A DNA stretch of 64,000 bases from JAFALK01 sp042701975 (GCA_042701975.1 CP170561.1:1612001-1676000); one strand, 5' to 3'; shown: positions 27,685-38,064, counted from the first letter of the stretch. Translations and numbers: made by a program. Notes: generated from the letters alone by a model not told the origin.

Positions 27685-30600
27685 ATGTTCATGGGTTCGG
27701 CCAGTGTTTGGCTAGGTGATTTCCTGCGCGCGGCAAAAATGGCTGTATTCACACGATCGCGGGCGCGCAGGGTTGCGTTCTTGGCCCTTTTCGCCGCAGT
27801 GAACGTGGCCAATGCCCAGCGCATGACGATGGGAGGAAAATTTGATATTTCCTCCGGCGGCGCCGCCACCTACTCCATTCCCCTCGAAGTGCCCCCAGGA
27901 GTCGGCGGAATACAGCCCACTCTTGCGCTTAATTACAACAGCAGTGGCGGCAATGGAATGCTCGGCGTCGGCTGGTCGTTGTCCGGCTTGTCTTCAATTA
28001 CACGCTGTCCCCGTACGATGGCGCAAGACTTGATTCGAGGATCGGTTGCCTACGACGGCAATGACCGCTTTTGCCTCGACGGCGAGCGTCTCATCTTGGT
28101 TTCCGGTACATATGGTGCTCCCGGAAGCGAATATCGCACCGAACACGAAACCTTCACAAAAATTGTTGCCTATGGCGTAGCGGCTGGCGGAGGGCCAACC
28201 TACTTTGTTGCAAAGACCGCTGCAGGCTTGATCCGGGAATACGGCAAAACGCTGGATAGTCGTGTTTCGTCTGGCAAGAACCCAGAGGTCTACAAAAGTT
28301 GGTGGTTAAGTCAGGTGGTTGATGTTCGCGGCAATGCGCTTGCCGTTAGCTATGCCGCGGATCCAGATTCCAGCAACTACTGGGGCGCTAAATATCCGGC
28401 ACGAATTGACTATACGAGCAATGCTGCGACGGGGCTGGTGGCGGCCAATTCTGTCGTCTTTGCCTACGACTATTCATTTCAGAACGCACAGACTGTATAT
28501 CAAGCCGGCTATTCATCGCGCAACCGCGCCCGCTTAGCATCCATTACGACCAATACTGCGGGTGCGCCGGTTCTCACTTATAGCTTGACATATGAAGTGG
28601 GATCCGCTTCTGGGAGACAGCGCCTCAAGGAGATTAAACAATGCGGGCCTGACGGGTTGTGTCTGCCCCCAACCGCCATGTCATTTGACACCGAGCCGTC
28701 CGAGCTCTTCGAAGTGACGCAAGAGTCGAGCAGCAATGATCTTCTCACCATGACGGCAAATCTGTCGTTGATAACGCTCACCGGTGATTTCGACGGGGAT
28801 GGGAAACATGACATCCTAAAGATTGGCGCAGGCTATCCCAATCAGATGATTACGTTCCTTGCCTCGCCATCCGCTGCCAACGGATTTAGAGCTGTTTCAT
28901 CTACCCCCACCGTGCCAGGCAGCAACTACTTGGTCTTTGAGCCGGATACGCTTAATACTTGGATTGTGGCTGACTTTAATGGCGATGGACGTTCGGACCT
29001 GCTTAGGCCGCTGCCAAAACTAGGCATGCCATCCCAGGCAATAATTTTCCTATCCAAAGGCGACGGAACATTTGAGGCAAAATCGCTCGATATTCCAGAA
29101 ATTGACAATACATTTTACTTTGTCTTTAAAGGTATTGATCTTAACGGCGACGGTCTTACGGATATTCTTGTGGCGGATCAGCGCGCAGGAAATCCATATC
29201 ATGTATACATGTCTAACGGAGATGGCACATTTGCGCATTCCGTTCGAACCAGCTCGAGCGCGCCATACGGAGATCCGATCGATCTGAATGGCGACGGCTT
29301 GATGGATCTGGTGAACTTATGGACGCCCTATAATACGATTATTAGTCGGGTGTCAAATGGTGATGGAACTTTCGTTTCGACGTCAAGACCTTTGTCTATT
29401 GCCGGTGGTAATGCGGGGCCAGTCGTTCGATATGGTGATTTCAACGGAGATGGGTTAACTGATATTGCGTTCGTGGACGATGTTGGGTCCGGGGGCTCGA
29501 CTATGCGAGCGCAAATTGCATTCTCGAAGGGCGACGGAACGTTCTACATTGCGCCTCCCATTACTTATGCCTACGATTTGACCGATAAGGATTCTGGAGA
29601 GGGGTGGACAGGCATTTGGGGGCTTGCCGATATTAACGGTGACGGCATGGCAGATTTGGTGCATATTGTCCCCGCCTCAACGAATAGTCTAAACAATATT
29701 GGTATTGTGGTGGCCTGGATCTCCAACGGGAATGGAGGTTTCGTCATCAAACGTTTTGTTTCCTCGATCGACGACACCTATCACATGCCGCTTGGTGAGC
29801 CTCCGCTGCCCACCTGGAGTTTCGACGATTTCAAAGGTGAGGGTTTTAGCGATCTATTCCACATGCGCTCAGCGTCGGTGGCACAGCTTGGCTACTGGAA
29901 GACGCAGCGGGTGTCGCGAGATGTGGTGAGGAGCATCAGCAATGGCGCCGGCAATGTCATCAAATGGAATCGCGACACATTGCCGAAGCTGCTGGGAACT
30001 CGCTACCTTCGAGAGCGCGATCGAACCATGGTTGGTGCGATCGCAACCTCAACTGACTTGCAATGGCCCTTGTCTTCGCCAGTGTCGCCACTATCGATCG
30101 TGACCGACGTGTTCTCAAGCACCGGCGTTGGAAGCGCCGTGCGGAAGACCTCGTACAGCTACGGGAATCTGCTCGTCGAGTCCGGCGCGACTGGACGAGG
30201 TTTCCTGGGTTTCGAGTGGCAATTGCTCGAAGACCCGGTCGTACAGGCGGGGTTTACGGGCACGGGTTTGGTCAGCAAGAAGTACTTCAGCCAGCAATTC
30301 CCGTTTGTCGGGCGCGTCATCACATCGGGCACAGGCACAAGCGCTGCGAACTGGAGCAACTTGGGCCTAACGACAAGCAACTACGCTTGCGCCGCGCCGA
30401 GCGAGCCGGCTTCACTCCAAATGACAGCATGCAGTACACAAGCTGGCAGCGGGCAGCGGTACTTTGTGTATTCACAGGAGGTGAGGACGCGCGCATGGGA
30501 TCTTGATGGAAGTGCGTTGCCGGGTTCTCTAACTCAAAACCAGAATCCCGACGCATTCGGCAACATCCAGACGGTGAGTTCCGTCGTGTTGAAGCCGGAC

Positions 30601-33600
30601 AACTCTGCGAGCGACTATTCGCAGGCCACGCAGAACACGTTCTACAACGACCCAGCGAACTGGTTCTTGGGGCGATTGGTCAAGACTGTGGTGACGAACA
30701 CGGGTGGAACCACCTACAGCCCATCGGCGATGCTGGCGTTGACGCCCATAGGAGGCTCCGGTGCAACGATTGCGCCCACCTCAGCAACGAGCACCTATCG
30801 CTTGAGCAACTCGGGGTTGGTTGCCGCCGCAAGCGTGAGCTATGGGAGCCTTAACGGGATTGCCGTTTCAGGGCCAAGCAGTTGCGCTGCCAGAAGCATG
30901 GATTGCGGCAATGTCGTGCTTACCAGCGGCACGACTGTTGGCACATATAGCGGTACGTTGACAGCTGCGCCCGATAGTGGCGTTGCCGCGAGCGTGGCCG
31001 TGAGCATGACGGTAAAGGGCGTTGCCGTATTGACCCTTACGCAAATCGCCAGAACAGATCTGACCACGACGCCGACGCCGGCTACCGTCACTTACCGGCT
31101 TGGAAATACAGGTCCCAGCGCAGCAAGTGGCATCAGCTATGGTGTTTTGAGCGGAATGGCTGTTTCCGGTCCGACAAGCTGCGCCGCCAATACAAGCGAT
31201 TGTGGCAGCGTGACGGTTACGACCAATGCAGCTGCCGCAACTTACACCGGTACGCTGACAGCTACGTCCGGCGGCGGTAACGCCGTGAGTGCGCCCGTAA
31301 CCCTGACTGTGAATACGCCTGCCTCGCTGGGGTTGTCCGAGACTGCCAGGACCGATTCGACGACGACGCCAACGCCTGCAGTCGTCACCTATCGCGTGAG
31401 CAACACCGGCCAGACGGCAGCCACAGGCATCAGTTACAGCAATCTCAACGGAAGTGGGATGACCGTCAGCGCTGGTCCTGCAAGTTGCGCGGCCAACACA
31501 AGCGACTGCGGCAGCGTGACCGTGACGACCAGTACTGCAGCCGCAACCTATGCGGGTACGCTGACAGCGACGCCCGTCAGCGGCAATCCCGCGAACGTCG
31601 CCGTAACACTGAAGGTGAATTCCCTTGCGACCTTGGTCTTGACCGAAATCGCCAGGACCGATTCGACCACGACACCGAGCTCGGCCACCGTGACCTATCG
31701 CGTGGGCAATACCGGTCAGACGTCAGCGGCGAGTATCAGCTATAGCAATCTCAGTGGAAATGGGATGACCGTCAGCGGAGGTCCCGGAAGCTGCGCAGCC
31801 AGCACGACCAACTGCGGCAGTGTGACCGTGACAACCAACACCGCAGCAGGCGTCTACGCCGGCACATTGACCGCTACGCCGACTGCCGGTTTCGCAGCGA
31901 GTGCGGCAGTAAACCTGACGGTGAATACCCAGGGCGCATTGACTTTGACTCAGATTGCGCTGACCGATTCGACGACGACTCCCACGCCGGCCACAGTTAG
32001 CTATCGGGTCGGCAACCCCGGTCAGACGGCGGTCAGCGGCATTACCTACACCAATCTCAGTGCAAACGGCTTGGCGGTGAGTGGCGGGCCAACGACTTGC
32101 GCGCCCAACACAGTCAACTGCGGCACTGTGACTGTGACCACAAACACGGCCGCAGCGGCCTACAGCGGCACGCTGACCGCTACACCGGTCAGCGGCATCT
32201 CGGGCAGCGTTGCAGTGAGCTTGAGGGTGAACAGCCAAGCGGCGTTGGCGTTGACAGAAATTGCCAGGACTGATTCGACGACAACGCCGACTGCGGCCAC
32301 GGTCACCTATCAATTGAGCAACGCGGGCCAGACAGCCGCCAACAGCATCAGCTATAGCAGCTTGAGTGGTATGACCGTGACTGGCCCCACGAGCTGCGCG
32401 GCCAGCGCATCCAATTGCGGCAGCGTGACAGTCACAACGAACACATCGGCTGCGACCTATGCCGGCACGTTGACCGCGACGCCCAATCTCGGTAGTGGCG
32501 CGAGCGTGGCTGTGAGTCTGAAGGTGAACACCCCCGTAGCGTTGGCACTGACTCAGATCGCGAAGACCGATTCGACGACAACTCCCACCTCGGCCACTGT
32601 GACCTATCGAGTGAGTAACACTGGGCAGACGGCCGCATCGACGGTCAGCTACAGCAACCTCAGTGGCAACGGGATGACCGTGAGTGGCGGGCCTGCAAGC
32701 TGTGCAGCCAACATGACCGACTGCGGAAGCGTCACGGTCACGAGCAATACAGCAGCTGGGACGTACACCGGCACGTTAACCGCGACGCCGAACAGTGGGG
32801 CGGCAGCCAGCATTGCGGTGGCTCTGACTGTGAATACCCAGGCCGCGCTGACGTTGACCCAGATTGCCAAGACCGACCTAACGACAACGCCGACTGCCGC
32901 CACCGTGACCTACAAGTTGGGCAACGCGGGCGGGACAGGAGCCTCGAGCATCAGCTACGGCGGCCTGAGCGGTATGACCGTGACGGGACCCGCTAGTTGC
33001 GCTGCGAATACGGCCGACTGCGGTAGCGTGGTGGTGACGACCAATACGGCTGCCGCAACCTATGCAGGTACGTTGACCGCCACTCCGAACAGCGGCGGCG
33101 TTGGGAGCGTGGCAGTGAGTCTGAAAGTGAATACGCAGACCGCCTTGGCGTTGGCCGAGATTGCCAGGACCGATTCCACGACAGCGCCAACCTCTGCCAC
33201 GGTGACTTATCGGTTAAGCAACGGTGGGCAGACGGCTGCATCGACTGTCAGCTATAGCAACCTGAGCGGCAATGGGATGACAGTGAGTGGCCCATCAGGT
33301 TGCGCAGCTAACGCAAGTGACTGTGGCAACGTGACCGTAACTACCAATACGGCGGCCGCGACCTATACCGGCACCTTGACGGCTACGCCGAGCAGCGGCC
33401 CGGCCGTAAGCGTGTCTCTAAGTCTGAGGGTTAACACGCCAGTTGCTCTGACGCTGACGCAAATCGCCAAGACAGACAACACGACGACGCCTACGCAAGC
33501 CTCAGTGACCTACCGGTTAGGTAATGCTGGTCAGACCACCGCCACAAGCGTTAGTTACACGAACCTCAGTGGCAATGGAATGACCGTAAGCGGCGGACCT

Positions 33601-34068
33601 GCAAGTTGCGCGGGCAGTACGGCCGACTGTGGAAGCGTGGTGGTCACCACGGGCACAGCGGCGGCGTCGTACTCTGGGACTTTGACTGTCACGCCAAATA
33701 GTGGTTCGGCCGCTAGCGCTTCAATTAACCTAAAGGTCAATGTACCGAAGCCCGACGGTTTTTTGGTATCGAGCCAAGAATGGGATGGCACTGAATACCA
33801 TCAGGCTTTTGCATTTATATCTTGGGGGGCCACATATAGCAGTGCGGTGGCGGCGTTTGACTCCGCAAATGATCGGTCGTACGAGAGAACGGGGGCATTG
33901 CCAATTTGCCCCGGACATTCCGCAGCTATAAAGTCAAAGTACCCTTCTGGATTTCAATGGAATTGGCCTTATTTTGAGGATACGAAGGCTGCATTTGTGT
34001 ACAACATCATTTATCAAGAAGAGGGTGCCAGCGCTTCTGGGACTGGTTGTTGGAAAATTAGCAATTGA
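27685..34068 (+). CDS. Giant secreted SpvB/FG-GAP protein with ten tandem repeats
   Basis: A 2127-residue exported protein. A signal peptide (MAVFTRSRARRVAFLALFAA, cleaved after NA) precedes an SpvB-type N-terminal domain (residues about 50-330, FDISSGGAATYSIPLEVPPG). Seven FG-GAP/VCBS-like DxNGDGxxD calcium-type motifs follow (about 368-715). A TcdB-middle-like region comes next (SYGNLLVESGATGRGFLGFEW-like text, about 825-845). Ten repeats of about 100 residues (1016-2022) are then followed by a unique 107-residue tail. The usual Rhs core is absent and is encoded by the next gene, so the two look like halves of a split Rhs/Tc-like toxin. ATG at 27685 has AAGGGAG upstream; 27739 is an alternative at the signal peptide. 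GC content is visibly lower than in the core genes. Confidence 0.85.
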   Translation: MFMGSASVWLGDFLRAAKMAVFTRSRARRVAFLALFAAVNVANAQRMTMGGKFDISSGGAATYSIPLEVPPGVGGIQPTLALNYNSSGGNGMLGVGWSLSGLSSITRCPRTMAQDLIRGSVAYDGNDRFCLDGERLILVSGTYGAPGSEYRTEHETFTKIVAYGVAAGGGPTYFVAKTAAGLIREYGKTLDSRVSSGKNPEVYKSWWLSQVVDVRGNALAVSYAADPDSSNYWGAKYPARIDYTSNAATGLVAANSVVFAYDYSFQNAQTVYQAGYSSRNRARLASITTNTAGAPVLTYSLTYEVGSASGRQRLKEIKQCGPDGLCLPPTAMSFDTEPSELFEVTQESSSNDLLTMTANLSLITLTGDFDGDGKHDILKIGAGYPNQMITFLASPSAANGFRAVSSTPTVPGSNYLVFEPDTLNTWIVADFNGDGRSDLLRPLPKLGMPSQAIIFLSKGDGTFEAKSLDIPEIDNTFYFVFKGIDLNGDGLTDILVADQRAGNPYHVYMSNGDGTFAHSVRTSSSAPYGDPIDLNGDGLMDLVNLWTPYNTIISRVSNGDGTFVSTSRPLSIAGGNAGPVVRYGDFNGDGLTDIAFVDDVGSGGSTMRAQIAFSKGDGTFYIAPPITYAYDLTDKDSGEGWTGIWGLADINGDGMADLVHIVPASTNSLNNIGIVVAWISNGNGGFVIKRFVSSIDDTYHMPLGEPPLPTWSFDDFKGEGFSDLFHMRSASVAQLGYWKTQRVSRDVVRSISNGAGNVIKWNRDTLPKLLGTRYLRERDRTMVGAIATSTDLQWPLSSPVSPLSIVTDVFSSTGVGSAVRKTSYSYGNLLVESGATGRGFLGFEWQLLEDPVVQAGFTGTGLVSKKYFSQQFPFVGRVITSGTGTSAANWSNLGLTTSNYACAAPSEPASLQMTACSTQAGSGQRYFVYSQEVRTRAWDLDGSALPGSLTQNQNPDAFGNIQTVSSVVLKPDNSASDYSQATQNTFYNDPANWFLGRLVKTVVTNTGGTTYSPSAMLALTPIGGSGATIAPTSATSTYRLSNSGLVAAASVSYGSLNGIAVSGPSSCAARSMDCGNVVLTSGTTVGTYSGTLTAAPDSGVAASVAVSMTVKGVAVLTLTQIARTDLTTTPTPATVTYRLGNTGPSAASGISYGVLSGMAVSGPTSCAANTSDCGSVTVTTNAAAATYTGTLTATSGGGNAVSAPVTLTVNTPASLGLSETARTDSTTTPTPAVVTYRVSNTGQTAATGISYSNLNGSGMTVSAGPASCAANTSDCGSVTVTTSTAAATYAGTLTATPVSGNPANVAVTLKVNSLATLVLTEIARTDSTTTPSSATVTYRVGNTGQTSAASISYSNLSGNGMTVSGGPGSCAASTTNCGSVTVTTNTAAGVYAGTLTATPTAGFAASAAVNLTVNTQGALTLTQIALTDSTTTPTPATVSYRVGNPGQTAVSGITYTNLSANGLAVSGGPTTCAPNTVNCGTVTVTTNTAAAAYSGTLTATPVSGISGSVAVSLRVNSQAALALTEIARTDSTTTPTAATVTYQLSNAGQTAANSISYSSLSGMTVTGPTSCAASASNCGSVTVTTNTSAATYAGTLTATPNLGSGASVAVSLKVNTPVALALTQIAKTDSTTTPTSATVTYRVSNTGQTAASTVSYSNLSGNGMTVSGGPASCAANMTDCGSVTVTSNTAAGTYTGTLTATPNSGAAASIAVALTVNTQAALTLTQIAKTDLTTTPTAATVTYKLGNAGGTGASSISYGGLSGMTVTGPASCAANTADCGSVVVTTNTAAATYAGTLTATPNSGGVGSVAVSLKVNTQTALALAEIARTDSTTAPTSATVTYRLSNGGQTAASTVSYSNLSGNGMTVSGPSGCAANASDCGNVTVTTNTAAATYTGTLTATPSSGPAVSVSLSLRVNTPVALTLTQIAKTDNTTTPTQASVTYRLGNAGQTTATSVSYTNLSGNGMTVSGGPASCAGSTADCGSVVVTTGTAAASYSGTLTVTPNSGSAASASINLKVNVPKPDGFLVSSQEWDGTEYHQAFAFISWGATYSSAVAAFDSANDRSYERTGALPICPGHSAAIKSKYPSGFQWNWPYFEDTKAAFVYNIIYQEEGASASGTGCWKISN
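30730..33750 (+). repeat. Ten tandem ~302-bp coding repeats
   Basis: In-frame repeats start near 30730, 31027, 31323, 31629, 31936, 32241, 32538, 32843, 33140 and 33444. Each encodes TDSTTTPTxATVTYRxSNTG near the front, then GMTVSGxxSCAANxxDCGSVTV and TYxGTLTATP, ending in VNT. Every unit has the paired Cys of SC...DCG. The first unit is the most diverged. They look like Ig-like beta-sandwich modules forming a stalk. Confidence 0.9.
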
Positions 34069-34114
34069 CCTGTTCTCGGAATAATAAAAATACTTCGATT
34101 GGTTGGGAGTGAAG

Positions 34115-37100
34115 ATGTTTCATGCAATCAAATACGCAAACGCTCGCATCTCGCGACTGCGGTTTAGTCAAGCGCAGGCTGTTACCCTCACGCAGTTGAT
34201 CGCTCTATTGACGCTGTTCTGCGTCGAGCGGGCGGCGAACGCTGCCACCGTCATTCGAACCAACGGGTTTGATTATGACCAGGCCACTGGGCAACTGGTT
34301 AAAGAGCTCATTGAGCCCCAGGATGTCAACAAATGCGTAGCAACTGTCTATACCCTGGACAGCTACGGGCGCCGATCGGCTACAACGGTGCGCAATTGCA
34401 ATGGCGCAAGTGCAGCCGTGCCAGGCGCTCCAACAGAAGCTGCGTCGCCTGTGGCCGGTGCTGCTGCCTCGTTTGACAGCCGTGGATCGGGAAGCACATT
34501 CACTTCTGACCAGCGCTTTGTGGCTGGACAAACTAACGCTTTAGGGCATTCCCAAAACTTCTCCTACGACGGCAGATTTGGCTTGGTCGCAACCGCTACT
34601 GACGCGAATGGCGTCGTTGCGTCTGTTGCTTACGATTCGCTCGGGCGGAAGCAAGTAGAGACGAACGCCGACGGCACAAAGGTCAAATGGACGTACGTCT
34701 ATTGCAGCAATGACGCAAGCGTCGCTATTCCATCGGGCGCCGCCTCGAGTACCTGCGCGTTAATTCCAGGCATAGGCGGAGACATCGCTCCTCGGCACTA
34801 TATTCAAAGCACCCCCTTTAGGACTGATGGCCTTACCGTTAATGGGCCCTATCAACGTACTTACCTTGATGCCGTCGGTAGAGTCATTCGTTCAGAAACT
34901 CAGGGTTTTGATGGCGGTGGGGTGGCGCGCTTAGTTTACGTGGATACCCAATATAACGCCCTAGGACAGGTAGCCTATAAAAGTCGTCCCTATTACGATG
35001 GTGATACGGCTGTTTGGGCCAGCTATCAATACGACAATTTGGGTCGCGTCACGAGCATGAGCGCGCCGACGGCCGCAGGCATTAGCACAACCGTGACTGT
35101 TTACAGCGGCCTCACGACAACCGTTATCGCGCCTCTGGATCGTAGAACGATTGAGCGCAAAAACGATATCGGCCTCGTCGAAAGCATAGAAGACGCAAGG
35201 AACGGCATATTGCGCAGCGTCTATGACGAAGGGGGCAGGGTAATTCAGACCATCGATCCTGCTGGCAACGTCACTGGCTACGTTTACGACGGCTTGGGCC
35301 GCAAGGTCGCGATGGCCGACCCCGATATGGGTGTTTGGATTTATGTATACAACGGCATCGGTGAATTGATTCAGCAGACTGATGCCAAGGGGCAAACAAC
35401 CTACAACCGCTACGACGCGCTTGGACGCCTATACAACTCAAAAGGAGACGACTTCGAAAGTACGTGGACGTTTGACACATGCGTAAATGGCAAGGGCAAG
35501 CTTTGCGCTACTTATGCCGCGAATGGTACGCAACGCCAAACCACATATGACAGTAGAGGTCGGGCCACCAACTCGACTTTGACGCTAGGGATTGCGGGCC
35601 AATCAACCGTTACCACTTACAGCGTCGCAGTCAACTACGAGGCGGCCAGCGGGCGTTTGGATTCAATGAGCTATCCGTCTGGGCTGTTGGTTGGGAAGAC
35701 ATATACCTCATTGGGTTATGAGCTGAGCGTAAAGGACCTCACCCACGCTCAAACTCTTTGGACGGCACTTGATGCCGATGCCGCCGGGCGTTTGCTCCAA
35801 TATCGATATGGCAACGGGATCACGACAACGAATAGCTACTACACGGACGGCCACCTGCAAATTAGTCAAGCAGGCCCAAATGGGGGCGTACAGAGCCTGA
35901 ACCACAGCTATGACCTATCGGGAAATCTGGCTGCGCGCGTCGATATGCTAACCGGGGTCGTTGCGGCTTATGAATATGACGAACTTTCGCGACTGACAAC
36001 CGAAACCAGGTCCGGGCTCAGTTTTCCGGGTGCGCAAGTCATTAAATGGGATTTTGACGCAATCGGTAACCTCACGACTCGTACTCAAGAGGGGCGTGCA
36101 AACGTCTATAACTACCCGGGTAATGGCTTGGCCAGGCCACACGCGGTTAGTGGCATTTCGGGCTCCGTTAATGCAATTGAGGCGCCAATTTACAACTACG
36201 ATAGCAACGGTAATCTCCTCATGGGGGCCGGGCGAGTCGTTGCATGGACCGGTTTCAATAATATTTCCTCCATTTCCTCTGGCAGGGCGAGGCTTGATTA
36301 TGCATACGATGTCGATGCAAGTCGAATCAGGGAGAATTACTACTTGGATGCCGCGCTGCAGCGCACAACGGTCTACATCAATCCTGTTGCCGGTGCCGGG
36401 CTATTTTTTGAAGAAGAAGTCGGAACTGCTGGTAGGACTCAGAAGAACTACATCACCGCTGACGGTAAGACCGTAGCGATGGTTACATCCGACGATACCG
36501 GATGGCACACACAGTACTGGCACCACGACCATCTGGGCTCGATATCAGTAGTTAGCAATGAGTCGGGGGCGGTTGCCGAGCGAATGGCATATGAGCCGTT
36601 CGGCAAACGACGGTACGCCGACGGAATTTCCGACGTCGATGGAACGCTCCGGCCGGCGAATACGGATCGGGGTTACAGCGGCCATGAGCACATGGACGAG
36701 GTGGGCCTCATCAATATGAATGGGCGAGTGTATGACCCGGCCTTGAGCCGGTTCATGAGTGCCGATCCGACGCTGCAGGCCCCTAAGAACTTGCAGAGCT
36801 ATAACCGATATAGCTATACGTGGAACAACCCGATGCGCGGGACCGACCCCACGGGCTTCAGAAATGAAATTGACTGCCTTTGGGATCACGGTAGTGGTGG
36901 GAGTTGTGAATGGGGCACTCAGGACACATTTCTAAATCCAATCAAATCCGACGATTCCAAGAATTCAAGCGGCTCTGGCATTAAGCTTCGAATATCTGAT
37001 GCAGCGTCATCTTCCTCGTTGAGCGGGGACCTTAGTGCTGGCGTCATTTTGCCAGGATTGACAGTCGCAGACTGGAATTCACATGCGCCTGGCGACAATG

Positions 37101-37654
37101 GTCTGGATTCGAATAATTCGGGACTAAGCGCGCAATTCACGAACCCAGCTGGCGTGCCATTCACGGATAGGGCTCCAAAGAGCCTGGAAAAGATTCGAGC
37201 TCAGAACCCTCAATTGGTCAAATATGAGAATGATATTTGGGAGCAATCTCAATCCACTTGGCTTGGAGGGCTGCTGGGCTTTGGACGCCCAGCCCATGAG
37301 GAGGCTCTGGTTGTCTATCAACACGTCAAGACTGGAGATCTGAAGTACGACTTATCATACAAATCCGTCTTCGTTAAAAAAACTGGCTTATACAATCGAA
37401 TTCCTATGCCATTGGTTGTCCCGGCCCCAGCTGACCATACTCTTCTTTTGGTTGAGCATACACACCCTTGGCCATACACATTTGGCGTTAAAGGTGGCGT
37501 AATGCAGGGGCCGTCAGTTGATGATGATAAAATGGCAAAAAGTAATCCACAGGCCTATTTTGTTGTTCAAGCCCAGCCGCCACTCGGCGGTGACAAACAG
37601 TATTTCTATTTTGGCCCCAAGGTCTCGGAAATGACTAAAGAGGTAGCGAAATGA
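34115..37654 (+). CDS. Secreted Rhs protein with C-terminal JAB/JAMM-like domain
   Basis: An 1179-residue Rhs protein. It has its own signal peptide (hydrophobic TLTQLIALLTLFCV, cleaved after ANA), many YD repeats (for example YDNLGRVTSM, YDGLGRKVAM, YDALGRLYNS), and the RHS core end marked by DHLGSISVV, RFMSADP and NPMRGTDPTGF (about residue 915). The last ~265 residues form a variable tail. Its end shows HTHP at 1115-1118 and PSVDDD with Ser1134 and Asp1136, followed by NPQAYFVV, resembling the JAB/JAMM metal site, though the spacer is longer than usual. ATG at 34115 is preferred, with GGGAG 6 bp upstream. The stop overlaps the next gene by ATGA, the classic toxin-immunity layout. Confidence 0.85.
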   Translation: MFHAIKYANARISRLRFSQAQAVTLTQLIALLTLFCVERAANAATVIRTNGFDYDQATGQLVKELIEPQDVNKCVATVYTLDSYGRRSATTVRNCNGASAAVPGAPTEAASPVAGAAASFDSRGSGSTFTSDQRFVAGQTNALGHSQNFSYDGRFGLVATATDANGVVASVAYDSLGRKQVETNADGTKVKWTYVYCSNDASVAIPSGAASSTCALIPGIGGDIAPRHYIQSTPFRTDGLTVNGPYQRTYLDAVGRVIRSETQGFDGGGVARLVYVDTQYNALGQVAYKSRPYYDGDTAVWASYQYDNLGRVTSMSAPTAAGISTTVTVYSGLTTTVIAPLDRRTIERKNDIGLVESIEDARNGILRSVYDEGGRVIQTIDPAGNVTGYVYDGLGRKVAMADPDMGVWIYVYNGIGELIQQTDAKGQTTYNRYDALGRLYNSKGDDFESTWTFDTCVNGKGKLCATYAANGTQRQTTYDSRGRATNSTLTLGIAGQSTVTTYSVAVNYEAASGRLDSMSYPSGLLVGKTYTSLGYELSVKDLTHAQTLWTALDADAAGRLLQYRYGNGITTTNSYYTDGHLQISQAGPNGGVQSLNHSYDLSGNLAARVDMLTGVVAAYEYDELSRLTTETRSGLSFPGAQVIKWDFDAIGNLTTRTQEGRANVYNYPGNGLARPHAVSGISGSVNAIEAPIYNYDSNGNLLMGAGRVVAWTGFNNISSISSGRARLDYAYDVDASRIRENYYLDAALQRTTVYINPVAGAGLFFEEEVGTAGRTQKNYITADGKTVAMVTSDDTGWHTQYWHHDHLGSISVVSNESGAVAERMAYEPFGKRRYADGISDVDGTLRPANTDRGYSGHEHMDEVGLINMNGRVYDPALSRFMSADPTLQAPKNLQSYNRYSYTWNNPMRGTDPTGFRNEIDCLWDHGSGGSCEWGTQDTFLNPIKSDDSKNSSGSGIKLRISDAASSSSLSGDLSAGVILPGLTVADWNSHAPGDNGLDSNNSGLSAQFTNPAGVPFTDRAPKSLEKIRAQNPQLVKYENDIWEQSQSTWLGGLLGFGRPAHEEALVVYQHVKTGDLKYDLSYKSVFVKKTGLYNRIPMPLVVPAPADHTLLLVEHTHPWPYTFGVKGGVMQGPSVDDDKMAKSNPQAYFVVQAQPPLGGDKQYFYFGPKVSEMTKEVAK

Positions 37655-38064
37655 GTCGTCTTAAATACAGATGGCAGCTTGCACTTGTTCATGTAATCGT
37701 TGGAGTTGTTTGGCTGGCTCAGAACGCGCAAGTGCTCGTTGCTCCGGCGACTGAGCCGGGACTGTATTCGCCAGCCGCACTTTCGTTCGCATACGTATAT
37801 TTGGTTATATTTTTAATGTATACGGCGTGTGTGATGATTGTCGTGCGCGGGAAGCCCGTTGCCCAGTTGGCGTTCCTCTGCTTGCTGTCAATGATGGTTT
37901 TGCCGATCTTGCTTGAAAATGCAGAGTTCATTCGATATCTGATAACTAGCCGAGCTGAGGGGGGAGGGGGGCCTTTGTCGCTTAACAACATGTGGGCATC
38001 GACACAGGGGCTGCGGTGGGTTCTGTGGCTTGCGTTTAATGTTTGGATTGTGTCTAAACAATAG
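37651..38064 (+). CDS. Four-helix membrane protein, candidate immunity protein
   Basis: A 137-residue protein with four predicted membrane helices (around residues 8-30, 43-66, 70-92 and 118-136) and no recognised family. It is translationally coupled (ATGA) to the Rhs gene with the variable C-terminal domain. Immunity genes usually sit exactly here, so that role is inferred. If the Rhs tail acts in the periplasm or membrane, a membrane immunity protein would fit. An alternative is an assembly or export helper. Confidence 0.55.
   Translation: MSRLKYRWQLALVHVIVGVVWLAQNAQVLVAPATEPGLYSPAALSFAYVYLVIFLMYTACVMIVVRGKPVAQLAFLCLLSMMVLPILLENAEFIRYLITSRAEGGGGPLSLNNMWASTQGLRWVLWLAFNVWIVSKQ

Noticed and set aside
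30730..33750. Possible CRISPR or satellite array because of regular ~300-bp repetition
   Set aside because: The repeats are long, in frame, conserved at protein level and part of one open reading frame; no short direct repeats with unique spacers exist.
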